Shown here one piece after another: positions 1 to 7,037 of a stretch of DNA of 64,000 nt. Source of the DNA: Pararhizobium sp. IMCC21322 (lineage in GTDB: Bacteria; Pseudomonadota; Alphaproteobacteria; Rhizobiales; GCA-2746425). The notes beneath the pieces are model-generated. The model saw nothing but the letters and a program-made list of their open reading frames with translations, had not been told where the DNA came from and ran no database searches. Where the stretch lies: contig NZ_CP132335.1 in assembly GCF_030758295.1 (NCBI RefSeq), positions 2,704,412-2,768,411 of the forward strand. Direction: 5' to 3'. Within the stretch, counting starts at the first letter, position 1. Each line of letters starts with the position of its first letter. The translations under genes and the position numbers were made by a program.

Positions 1-206
1 CCCAGCATCTTCGCCTCCAGTCCGGCGCGGAAATTGATTTTTCCACTGATCCTCATGGAAAGCGCGCGCTGCTTCTGGGACTTGATGAAATAGAAATGGT
101 TCTTGCTGAAGACAGTGATGCAATCGAGGCTTTCGAAGCACAGCGCGAAGCTGAAACACCATGGATCGTCGGCCGTGCCGACCAGTTAGCTAACCTTAAG
201 AAATGA
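1..206 (+). CDS. LeuD-like (aconitase-family) dehydratase small subunit, C-terminal end
   Basis: Partial gene cut by the left edge; the visible frame gives 67 residues ending in ...QLANLKK and a TGA. The stretch ALLLGLDEIEMVLAED followed by AIEAFEAQR and a PWI motif matches the C-terminal end of 3-isopropylmalate dehydratase small subunits, which form the swivel domain of a [4Fe-4S] hydratase with a LeuC partner (expected just upstream, not visible). The next genes are an amidase and an isocitrate-lyase family enzyme, not leucine genes. A related hydratase (maleate or dimethylmaleate type) is therefore at least as likely as true LeuD; that is inference from context. Confidence 0.75.
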   Translation, partial: QHLRLQSGAEIDFSTDPHGKRALLLGLDEIEMVLAEDSDAIEAFEAQREAETPWIVGRADQLANLKK

Positions 207-219
207 GGCCTTATCTGAG

Positions 220-861
220 ATGAATGACACAGCAGAGCTAGAAGAAAACTATCGGCGCGCCTATGGCAACCGCATTGGGTTTGGCACAAGGCCTGCACTG
301 ATCATGATTGACTTTGTGCAGGCCTATTTTGATCCCGAATGTGAACTCTATGCCGGGGTGGAAGACGCACTAAGCTCTGCATTGCGCATTCGAGAGGTCG
401 CCCGTGCCAACAAGGTTCCAGTGATCTATACCAATGTCACTTATCAGCATGATGGTCTTGACGGGGGGCGGTTTTTCCAAAAAGCCAAACCACTCCGTAA
501 TTTCGTGAGTGGCAATCCCATGGGCAACTGGCCGGAAGGTCTTGCCGTTGGTGACGATGAGCTTGTTATCTCCAAGCAATATCCCAGCGCTTTTTTCGGA
601 ACCTCACTCGCTTCGACCTTGACGACATGGGGCATTGATACCTTGATTCATACGGGTCTGAGCACCAGCGGATGCGTACGCGCCACATGCGTGGACTGCA
701 GCTCTTACGGCTTCATTCCCATTATCGCCCGGGAAGGTGTCGGTGATCGGCACAGCGCCCCGCATGAGGCCAATCTGTTTGATATGGACGCAAAATATGG
801 TGACGTCGAAAGTGAAGGTACTATTATGGACTATTTGAACAAAATTGGAGCGTCGAAATGA
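220..861 (+). CDS. Isochorismatase-like cysteine hydrolase (maleamate / N-carbamoylsarcosine amidase type)
   Basis: 213 residues, the usual length for this amidohydrolase family. Visible marks are RPALIMIDFVQAYFDP with the catalytic Asp near residue 31, KQYPSAFFGTSLASTL with the Lys of the triad, and TGLSTSGCVRATCVD with the nucleophilic Cys. The late GDRHSAPHEANLFDMDAKYGD is typical of the N-carbamoylsarcosine amidase/NicF maleamate amidase branch. It would hydrolyse a small C-N amide in the cytoplasm. It starts 14 bases after the LeuD-like gene and its stop overlaps the following lyase gene by 4 bases, so they are probably co-translated. The substrate is not known; maleamate is a guess based on the hydratase next door. 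Confidence 0.8.
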   Translation: MNDTAELEENYRRAYGNRIGFGTRPALIMIDFVQAYFDPECELYAGVEDALSSALRIREVARANKVPVIYTNVTYQHDGLDGGRFFQKAKPLRNFVSGNPMGNWPEGLAVGDDELVISKQYPSAFFGTSLASTLTTWGIDTLIHTGLSTSGCVRATCVDCSSYGFIPIIAREGVGDRHSAPHEANLFDMDAKYGDVESEGTIMDYLNKIGASK

Positions 862-1724
862 CCCGGCCCAGTCTGAGAAAGGCGCTCAACGCCGGAACAT
901 TTGTTGCAGCACCAGGTATCCATGACATGATTACAGCCGTTGTGGCCAACAAGGTTGGTTTTGACTTTGTCTATTCGTCCGGCTTCTGGGGTACCGCATC
1001 CGGGCAGGGCCTGCCTGATGCCGGAATTACAACATACACCGAGATGCGCGAGCGGGTCGCAACACTTTGCCGTACGGTCAATGCAAGTGTTATCGCCGAT
1101 GCTGACACCGGTTATGGTGGGCTTTTAAACGTGGATCACACAATACGTGGATACGAGCAGGCAGGTGCCATCGCGATCCAGATTGAAGATCAGGAGTTTC
1201 CGAAAAAATGTGGTCACACGCCCAATAAGCGCGTTATCCCGCTGCAGGATATGCTTGATAAAATCAAGGTTGCATGCGCTGCGCGTGCCAACCCCGAAGA
1301 AACACTGATTATCGCGCGCACCGACGCGCGGCAAGTTGAGGGCTATGAGGGTGCGGTTGCACGCGGGCTGGCTTTTCAGGACGCAGGGGCAGATATCGTT
1401 TTTGTCGAAGCGTTGGAGAGCGAGACAGAAATGCGTGATGCTTGTGCCCGTATTGAAAAGCCCATGATGGCCAACATGGCAGATGGCGGCAAAACACCTA
1501 TCCGCTCTGCCAGCCAACTTGAAGAAATCGGCTATCAGATGGCCATCTTTCCCTCAATTACAGGACTGGCAGCCGCAGCCGCAGCCGAGCACGCTCTGAC
1601 GGTTCTCAAAACTGAGGGCACCTCGAATTCGCCCAATCTGGAGCTGTTTGACTTTGCTGAGTTTAATCAGTTGATCGGCTTCCAGGAAGTCTGGGACTTC
1701 GAGAAAAAATGGGCGCGTGACTAA
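858..1724 (+). CDS. Isocitrate lyase / PEP mutase family carboxylic-acid lyase
   Basis: 288 residues, a single-domain alpha/beta barrel of the ICL/PEP-mutase superfamily. It shows the metal-binding DADTGYGG (about residues 80-87), the lyase signature KKCGH (about 120-124) with the catalytic Cys, and IARTDAR (about 151-157). Family members cleave or decarboxylate 2-hydroxy or 2-oxo diacids: methylisocitrate, 2,3-dimethylmalate and oxaloacetate. The KKCGH loop favours a true C-C lyase over PEP mutase. The ATG lies in an ATGA overlap with the amidase gene. Beside a LeuCD-type hydratase, a dimethylmalate lyase-like or oxaloacetate decarboxylase-like role is plausible but unproven. Confidence 0.85.
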   Translation: MTRPSLRKALNAGTFVAAPGIHDMITAVVANKVGFDFVYSSGFWGTASGQGLPDAGITTYTEMRERVATLCRTVNASVIADADTGYGGLLNVDHTIRGYEQAGAIAIQIEDQEFPKKCGHTPNKRVIPLQDMLDKIKVACAARANPEETLIIARTDARQVEGYEGAVARGLAFQDAGADIVFVEALESETEMRDACARIEKPMMANMADGGKTPIRSASQLEEIGYQMAIFPSITGLAAAAAAEHALTVLKTEGTSNSPNLELFDFAEFNQLIGFQEVWDFEKKWARD

Positions 1725-1761
1725 CCGGGCCCGTGACTAACTGGGCGAAGGGAGATTTGTA

Positions 1762-2697
1762 ATGGCCAAAATCGCATGTATTGGGGCTGGAACAGTTGGC
1801 CAGGCATGGGCTGCCGTGTTCGCACGGGCAGGGCACGACGTCATGCTTTACGATGCACAGCCTGATGTTGTCAGCAATGTTGCGCTACCCCGTGCGCGTC
1901 AGATCATCGCCGATCTGGAAGCCAGCATGCCGACCAGCACCAGCGCCGATGAAGCTGCGGATCGAATCACCGACGCGGCTTCAATTGCTGCAGCCGTTGA
2001 AGGCGCGATTTATGTGCAGGAAAGCGTGCGGGAAGATGTCGATATAAAGCGCAAGGTCTTTGCTGAGATCGCTCAAAGTGCGTCTCCCGATGCAATTCTG
2101 GCCTCATCCACCTCCGCGCTCCCAGGTTCGACTTTTTTGACCGAAATTGCACACCCTGAACGAGCCTTGGTGGCACATCCGGTCAACCCACCATCACACA
2201 TCCCGCTTGTTGAGCTGTGCGGTTCAGGTATCACCAGCCAAACGACTATCGATACCGCTCACGAATTGCTCACGGCTGCCGGAATGGCGCCGGTCGTCGT
2301 CAAGAAGGAAATCGAGGGTTTCCTGCTTAATCGTTTGCAATACACCCTTGTTGCCGAAGCCATGCACTTGATCGGCGAGGGGTATTGTACCGCTGAGGAT
2401 ATTGACCGTGTCATGACCGATGGGTTGGCACTAAGGTGGGCCTCAATTGGTCCGTTCATGACAGCCCATCTCAATGCAAAAGGTGGCTTTCAGGGTTTCG
2501 TTGATCAACTGGGTCCCATGATGCGACGGATGGGTGCAGAGGCGAAGACGGACTATGATTGGGCACCACAGCAAGCAACGGAGATCCATGAATGGTTGTG
2601 CACGCATACGCCAGTGCAGGACATTCCCAAAAAACAAGCTCTACGCGACCGCAAGATCCTGGCAACACGGAAAATGCAAGCGGATGATGCCGGCTGA
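1762..2697 (+). CDS. 3-hydroxyacyl-CoA dehydrogenase family, lambda-crystallin / L-gulonate dehydrogenase type
   Basis: 311 residues. The N-terminal Rossmann fold has the dinucleotide motif GAGTVGQAWA (residues 7-16). Then come SSTSALPGS and VAHPVNPPSHIPLVELCGS, the latter with the catalytic His, then EIEGFLLNRLQ and the C-terminal all-helical domain. The pattern matches lambda-crystallin-like dehydrogenases, which oxidise free 3-hydroxy acids with NAD rather than CoA esters. A purine-rich GGAG-type ribosome site precedes the ATG. It is the last gene of the first cluster, 37 bases after the lyase gene, so it probably oxidises a 3-hydroxy acid made in that pathway. Confidence 0.85.
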   Translation: MAKIACIGAGTVGQAWAAVFARAGHDVMLYDAQPDVVSNVALPRARQIIADLEASMPTSTSADEAADRITDAASIAAAVEGAIYVQESVREDVDIKRKVFAEIAQSASPDAILASSTSALPGSTFLTEIAHPERALVAHPVNPPSHIPLVELCGSGITSQTTIDTAHELLTAAGMAPVVVKKEIEGFLLNRLQYTLVAEAMHLIGEGYCTAEDIDRVMTDGLALRWASIGPFMTAHLNAKGGFQGFVDQLGPMMRRMGAEAKTDYDWAPQQATEIHEWLCTHTPVQDIPKKQALRDRKILATRKMQADDAG

Positions 2698-2853
2698 ATT
2701 TCGATAGTACATGCATGTTTGCGTCTATGACGCTTGTCCGCAGACTGAGAATATTTGTTGATGCGCAGATGTCGCATCGGATGGGCGCGCGACGATGAAT
2801 TTGTCGACTATCGCCGTCTTACTCGTGGCCCTGCATACAAGTCCCGTTTCCAC

Positions 2854-3552
2854 TCAAGTATGGCGGTCGTCAATCAGCGGGTTCACCTTTGCGAGTTTTT
2901 CAAGGCTCTCCATGTCTTCCATATGAATGCGTGATCCTTCCACTTTCACGCCATACGGTTTGAGCGTTTTGAAAGCCCGGGAAAGATTTTCCGGGGTCAT
3001 TCCCATGAGAGACGCGAGTGTGCGTTTATCATAAGGAAGCTCAATACTGCCAGTGGAGTTCTGATCACTGCGATACCTGATCAGGCGGTTGGCGAGGCGC
3101 TCCACACCGCTGCGAAGTTTGAGGCTCTTGTGATCCTTCACAATTGCCCGATAGCAAGAAGCCAGTTCAAGCACGATGGCTCTGGCAAAAGTATCGTCCT
3201 GCTTGAATATGGTGCGGATGTTTTCGGAAGGGATCATCAGGACGCGTGATTTTTTTGTTGTCCGTGCCGACATGAGATAAACCGCGTCTTTCAAAACTGC
3301 TGCGAGAATGAAGGTTCCCACAGGCTTGACGATGGCCATCGAGGCTTCACGTCCATTCGATTTTGCAAAGAGTTCAACTGCGCCCTCTACAACAATATAC
3401 AAAAAATCAGCAGGATCGCCTTCATGGATGAGTTCGACCTGCGGAGGGAAATGCTGCAGATAAGCAGCGTTTGTCAGCCCCTCAAAGCTTTCCTGCCCCA
3501 TGCTTCGAAAGAGTGGCAGTTCACGTATACGCAGCAGATCATCAGGACGCAT
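2854..3552 (-). CDS. narR: FNR/CRP-family transcription regulator, NarR-like
   Basis: 232 residues from the chosen ATG at 3552. A cyclic-nucleotide-binding-like beta roll (VELIHEGDPADFLYIVVEGAV) is followed by a dimer helix and a CRP-type helix-turn-helix, LASLMGMTPENLSRAFKTL. The recognition helix keeps the E..SR pattern that reads TTGAT half sites in FNR. There is a single Cys in the protein, so the oxygen-sensing 4Fe-4S cluster of FNR is absent, as in NarR of Paracoccus, which also lies next to narK. The frame stays open 24 codons further to a TTG at 3624. The ATG is preferred because GGAAAG lies 6 bases before it and the longer form would code through an FNR box. Effector (nitrate/nitrite) is inferred. 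Confidence 0.8.
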   Translation of the reverse strand: MRPDDLLRIRELPLFRSMGQESFEGLTNAAYLQHFPPQVELIHEGDPADFLYIVVEGAVELFAKSNGREASMAIVKPVGTFILAAVLKDAVYLMSARTTKKSRVLMIPSENIRTIFKQDDTFARAIVLELASCYRAIVKDHKSLKLRSGVERLANRLIRYRSDQNSTGSIELPYDKRTLASLMGMTPENLSRAFKTLKPYGVKVEGSRIHMEDMESLEKLAKVNPLIDDRHT

Positions 3553-3586
3553 GAGATTCTTTCCGATCAGTTCGGGATAAATTGAA

Positions 3587-3600
3587 TTGATAATTATCAA
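3587..3600. promoter_or_regulatory. FNR-type box upstream of the narR-like gene
   Basis: TTGATAATTATCAA is a perfect TTGAT-N4-ATCAA palindrome. Its centre is 41.5 bases before the narR ATG (3552), with a ribosome site between, so there is too little room for activation from a -41.5 site. It also overlaps AT-rich -10-like sequence (TATCAA, 17 bases after TTGTCA on the minus strand). This suggests that the regulator or an FNR protein represses the gene, that is, autoregulation; this is inference. Confidence 0.75.
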
Positions 3601-3722
3601 TTCAACATTTGACAAATCTGGCAAGCGTCAAGCGGATACGCAAATGTCTTACCGGTAAATGACAAGCCACCTTTCCAAGTCTGCACCAAGTGTTCTTGTA
3701 TTTGACGTGTTCGGTAAGTGGC

Positions 3723-3736
3723 TTGATCTGGATCAA
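3723..3736. promoter_or_regulatory. FNR-type box upstream of the nar operon
   Basis: TTGATCTGGATCAA is a perfect match to TTGAT-N4-ATCAA, centred at 3729.5, 135 bases before the narK1 start. A class II activated promoter would begin near 3771, leaving a leader of about 95 bases. It probably drives the whole narK1-nnrU block under oxygen limitation and nitrate. Confidence 0.85.
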
Positions 3737-3864
3737 ATGAATTCACGCCCTGATGGCAAATCTCTCCCCAACGAAGCCCGCAATGCACCTCTGAGGTAAC
3801 ACGGAAGACGCGCAGGGTTTCTGGTCAAATTCCCTTTGTGGGAATTCTTGAGAGGGATTTTTCG

Positions 3865-5271
3865 ATGGAACTGCAAAACAAAGCCACCAGTCTTTGGGGA
3901 AACTTCTTCAAGATATCCATGGTTCAAATCAGAACCTTCCATATGACCTGGTTTTCATTCTTCCTGTGTTTTTTCGCATGGTTTGGCATCGCCCCATTGA
4001 TGCTGATTGTACGTGACGAGCTTAATCTGACAAAGGAACAGGTTGGTTGGACAATCATCGCATCTGTCACCGTTACGATTTTCGCGCGCCTGCTGATCGG
4101 ATGGTTGTGTGACCGGATCGGGCCGCGGCTGACCTACACAGGATTGCTGACCCTTGGTGCGCTGCCCGTTATGGGTATTGGACTGGCGCAGGACTTTCAA
4201 TCATTCCTGATATTCCGCTTGGCTATCGGCGCTATTGGTGCGTCCTTCGTGATTACGCAATATCATACATCTGTCATGTTCGCGCCGAATGTTGTCGGCC
4301 AGGCAAACGCGACATCAGCAGGCTGGGGCAATTTGGGTGGCGGCGTTACCCAATTCGCAATGCCGATGATCTTTTCGATCTTCGTCGTTGGCTTTGGTTT
4401 TTCAGAAGCTGCTGGATGGCGTCTGTCTATGGTTGTGGTCGGTATCGCAATTTTCCTGACCGGTATTGCTTACTACAAACTGACCCAGGATGCGCCCGAT
4501 GGTAATTATGCTGACTTGCGCGCCAAAGGCATGTTGCCGCCTAAAAAGAGCGTAACGGCTGATTATTTTGAAGCGCTTAAAGACAGCCGTGTATGGCTCT
4601 TGTTCGTTATCTACGGTGCATGCTTTGGCATCGAACTAACCGTCAACAACGTTGCAGCACTCTATTTCGCAGACTATTTCGACCTCGGTCTTGTCGCCGC
4701 TGGCGGTGTTGCAGCCTCTTTCGGACTAATGAACATCTTTGCCAGAACGCTTGGTGGGATATTCGGCGATAATTACGGTGCCTTATGGGGACTGAAAGGC
4801 CGCGCATTTTGGCTCTTCATCTGCCTGTTCTGTGAAGGGCTGGCGCTGATGTTGTTCAGCCAGATGCAGGTCCTGTTCCTCGCAATCCCAACGCTTATTT
4901 TGTTCTCTTTGTTCACACAGATGGCTGAAGGCGCAACCTACTCAGTTGTTCCTTTCATCAACAAAAAAGCGTTGGGCGCTGTCGCCGGTGTGGTCGGCGC
5001 AGGCGGTAACGCTGGGGCAGTCGCCGCAGGCTTTCTCTTCAAGGGTTCAATCGACTGGTCAGAAGCGTTTTTGATCATCGGTATGGTCGTAACAGTCGCA
5101 TCCTTCCTCGCTTTTTTCGTCCGCTTCTCAACGCGGCAGGAAGATGAGGAACGGGCAAACTTCGCTGCTGCCAACATCGAAACCATCAAATTGAAAGCGG
5201 CGAAAGCAAATGCCGATCTGGAACTCGCCCTGGAGGCGATCAAATCCAAACAGGCAGCTCTCCAAAGCTAA
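3865..5271 (+). CDS. narK1: NarK1-type nitrate transporter (MFS, nitrate/proton symporter class)
   Basis: 468 residues from ATG 3865 with AGAGGG 8 bases before it; an upstream in-frame GTG (3838) has no ribosome site. Twelve hydrophobic segments are readable. The MFS loop 2-3 motif appears as GWLCDRIGPR, and the nitrate-signature glycine-rich segments appear as SAGWGNLGGGVTQFAMP and AGVVGAGGNAGAVAAGF. It brings nitrate into the cytoplasm where NarG works. The C-terminal tail (from about residue 430) is charged and helical. It is the first gene of the nar block and is separated by 79 bases from a NarK2-type partner; in Paracoccus the two are fused in one 24-helix protein. Confidence 0.92.
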   Translation: MELQNKATSLWGNFFKISMVQIRTFHMTWFSFFLCFFAWFGIAPLMLIVRDELNLTKEQVGWTIIASVTVTIFARLLIGWLCDRIGPRLTYTGLLTLGALPVMGIGLAQDFQSFLIFRLAIGAIGASFVITQYHTSVMFAPNVVGQANATSAGWGNLGGGVTQFAMPMIFSIFVVGFGFSEAAGWRLSMVVVGIAIFLTGIAYYKLTQDAPDGNYADLRAKGMLPPKKSVTADYFEALKDSRVWLLFVIYGACFGIELTVNNVAALYFADYFDLGLVAAGGVAASFGLMNIFARTLGGIFGDNYGALWGLKGRAFWLFICLFCEGLALMLFSQMQVLFLAIPTLILFSLFTQMAEGATYSVVPFINKKALGAVAGVVGAGGNAGAVAAGFLFKGSIDWSEAFLIIGMVVTVASFLAFFVRFSTRQEDEERANFAAANIETIKLKAAKANADLELALEAIKSKQAALQS

Positions 5272-5280
5272 AAATATGCA

Positions 5281-5307
5281 GATGAGCCTGCAGGGGGTGG
5301 GCTCATC
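5281..5307 (+). other. Stem-loop between narK1 and narK2
   Basis: GATGAGCC (5281-5288) pairs perfectly with GGCTCATC (5300-5307) across an 11-base loop. There is no T-run after it, so it is not a standard terminator. It lies 10 bases after the narK1 stop and may protect or process the mRNA. Confidence 0.6.
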
Positions 5308-5350
5308 AAACAGGTTGCCAGGATTGGCGATCAAAACCAGGAGAAAGAAT

Positions 5351-6958
5351 GTGGGAAAAGACCTACGCAATTGGAATCCGGAAGACGAAGCCTTTTGGCA
5401 AAGCGAAGGCAAAAAAATTGCCAATCGCAACCTCTGGATTTCCATTCCCAGCCTGCTCTGCGGCTTCGCCGTTTGGCTTTACTGGGGGATTATCACCGTT
5501 CAGATGATTAATCTAGATTTCCCGTTCGAGAAATCACAACTCTTCACTCTTGCTGCGATTGCAGGCCTGACCGGGGCAACACTGCGCATACCAAGTACGT
5601 TCTTTATCCGTATTGCCGGAGGCAGAAACACGATCGTGTTCACAACGGCACTGCTGATCATTCCCGCAATTGGCGCGGGTATGGCATTGCAAAACCCCGA
5701 CACACCGCTATGGCAGTTCCAGTTATTGGCGTTCCTGTCCGGTATCGGTGGCGGTAATTTCTCATCGTCAATGTCTAACATCAGCTTCTACTTTCCCAAA
5801 AAGATGCAAGGCTACTCGTTGGGTATGAATGCCGGACTTGGCAATTTCGGTGTGACCACAATGCAAATTGTCATACCGCTTGTGATGACCTTTGGTCTGT
5901 TTGGTGGCGAAAGCCGTACCCTGGTGAACACATCAGGCACACTGATCGGTAAAATTCCCGCCGGTACTGAAACCTTCATTCAAAATGCTGGTTTGGTGTG
6001 GTTGTTGGCGCTGGTTCCGCTCGCTTTTATCGGTTGGTGGGGGATGAACAACATCCGCGACGAACATGTATCACCCGACATTCCAAATCCCATCGGTGCA
6101 TTTTCAACCATTTCGGGAATGCTGCTGGTCGGGTTTGTCACCGCAGGCTTTGGCCTTTGGCTTCTCTTGCCAGCGGGTGTCGGTGGTTCAGGCTTTATGG
6201 TCTCAAAGTGGTTTGTATTGCCAATCGTGATCGCGCTGACGGTTTTCCTGTTGAAGATGATCCCGGGATCTGTTGGCCAGAACCTGACTCGTCAGTACAA
6301 GATTTTTGGCAACAAACACACGTGGGCAATGACTGTCATTTATACGATGACATTCGGTTCCTTCATTGGCTATTCAGCTGCCTTGGCGTTGACCATCAAA
6401 GTGGTTTTCGGGTTCCAGCACCTGATGGTTGATGGTGTGATGACTCACAGCACTGCCAACCCCGAGGGACCAAGCGCGCTGATGTATGCGTGGATGGGGC
6501 CATTTATTGGTGCTCTCATTCGTCCATTCGGCGGCATGATGGCCGACAAATTGGGTGGCGCCCGCGTCACACAATGGATCTCCATTGCAATGGTCGCTTC
6601 TGCACTTGGCGTCGCCTATTTCATTCAAGCGGCCTACGCCTCTGCAACGCCTCAGGATTTCTTCTGGCCATTCCTTGGTCTGTTCCTGATCCTGTTCGCA
6701 GCGACCGGAATTGGTAATGGCTCGACCTTTCGCACCATCGCGGTTGCCTTCAACAAAGAACAGGCTGGTCCGGTTCTTGGTTGGACAGCTGCTGTGGCTG
6801 CTTACGGCGCGTTCATCATACCCAAAGTGTTCGGCGAACAGCTGAGCGCTGGGACACCTGAATACGCGCTTTACGGTTTTGCGATTTTCTACGCGGTCTG
6901 CATCGCCATCAACTGGTGGTTCTACCTGCGTCCGAACGCATACATCAAAAATCCGTAA
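5351..6958 (+). CDS. narK2: NarK2-type nitrate/nitrite antiporter (MFS)
   Basis: 535 residues from GTG 5351, chosen because AGGAGA lies 6 bases before it. The frame is open back to 5210, inside narK1, without a good site. MFS membrane protein with about 12-14 helices and the nitrate-porter signatures SGIGGGNFSSSMSNISFYFPK and NAGLGNFGVTTMQ. The RPFGGMMADKLGGARVT loop is the second-half MFS motif. By class it exchanges nitrate for nitrite, so it removes the toxic product of NarG. Its stop is 79 bases before narG, with a stem-loop in between. The frame running upstream into narK1 fits a past or alternative fused NarK1-NarK2 arrangement. Confidence 0.92.
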   Translation: MGKDLRNWNPEDEAFWQSEGKKIANRNLWISIPSLLCGFAVWLYWGIITVQMINLDFPFEKSQLFTLAAIAGLTGATLRIPSTFFIRIAGGRNTIVFTTALLIIPAIGAGMALQNPDTPLWQFQLLAFLSGIGGGNFSSSMSNISFYFPKKMQGYSLGMNAGLGNFGVTTMQIVIPLVMTFGLFGGESRTLVNTSGTLIGKIPAGTETFIQNAGLVWLLALVPLAFIGWWGMNNIRDEHVSPDIPNPIGAFSTISGMLLVGFVTAGFGLWLLLPAGVGGSGFMVSKWFVLPIVIALTVFLLKMIPGSVGQNLTRQYKIFGNKHTWAMTVIYTMTFGSFIGYSAALALTIKVVFGFQHLMVDGVMTHSTANPEGPSALMYAWMGPFIGALIRPFGGMMADKLGGARVTQWISIAMVASALGVAYFIQAAYASATPQDFFWPFLGLFLILFAATGIGNGSTFRTIAVAFNKEQAGPVLGWTAAVAAYGAFIIPKVFGEQLSAGTPEYALYGFAIFYAVCIAINWWFYLRPNAYIKNP

Positions 6959-6980
6959 CGCACAGAAAACCAAAAGGCGA

Positions 6981-6998
6981 GGCCGCGCTTGTGCGGCC
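6981..6998 (+). other. Stem-loop between narK2 and narG
   Basis: GGCCGC (6981-6986) pairs with GCGGCC (6993-6998) around a 6-base loop, 40 bases before the narG start; no T-run follows. It could set the relative stability of transporter and enzyme parts of the transcript. Confidence 0.5.
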
Positions 6999-7037
6999 CG
7001 GCCCCGCTAAACAAACAAGATTAGGGAAGTACCGAAC

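Noticed and set aside
3921-3936. tRNA T-loop-like GGTTCAAATC
   Set aside because: It codes for MVQIR in narK1, and no acceptor or anticodon stems can be drawn around it.
6374-6973. 199-codon minus-strand open frame
   Set aside because: Antisense to narK2 and without a start signal.
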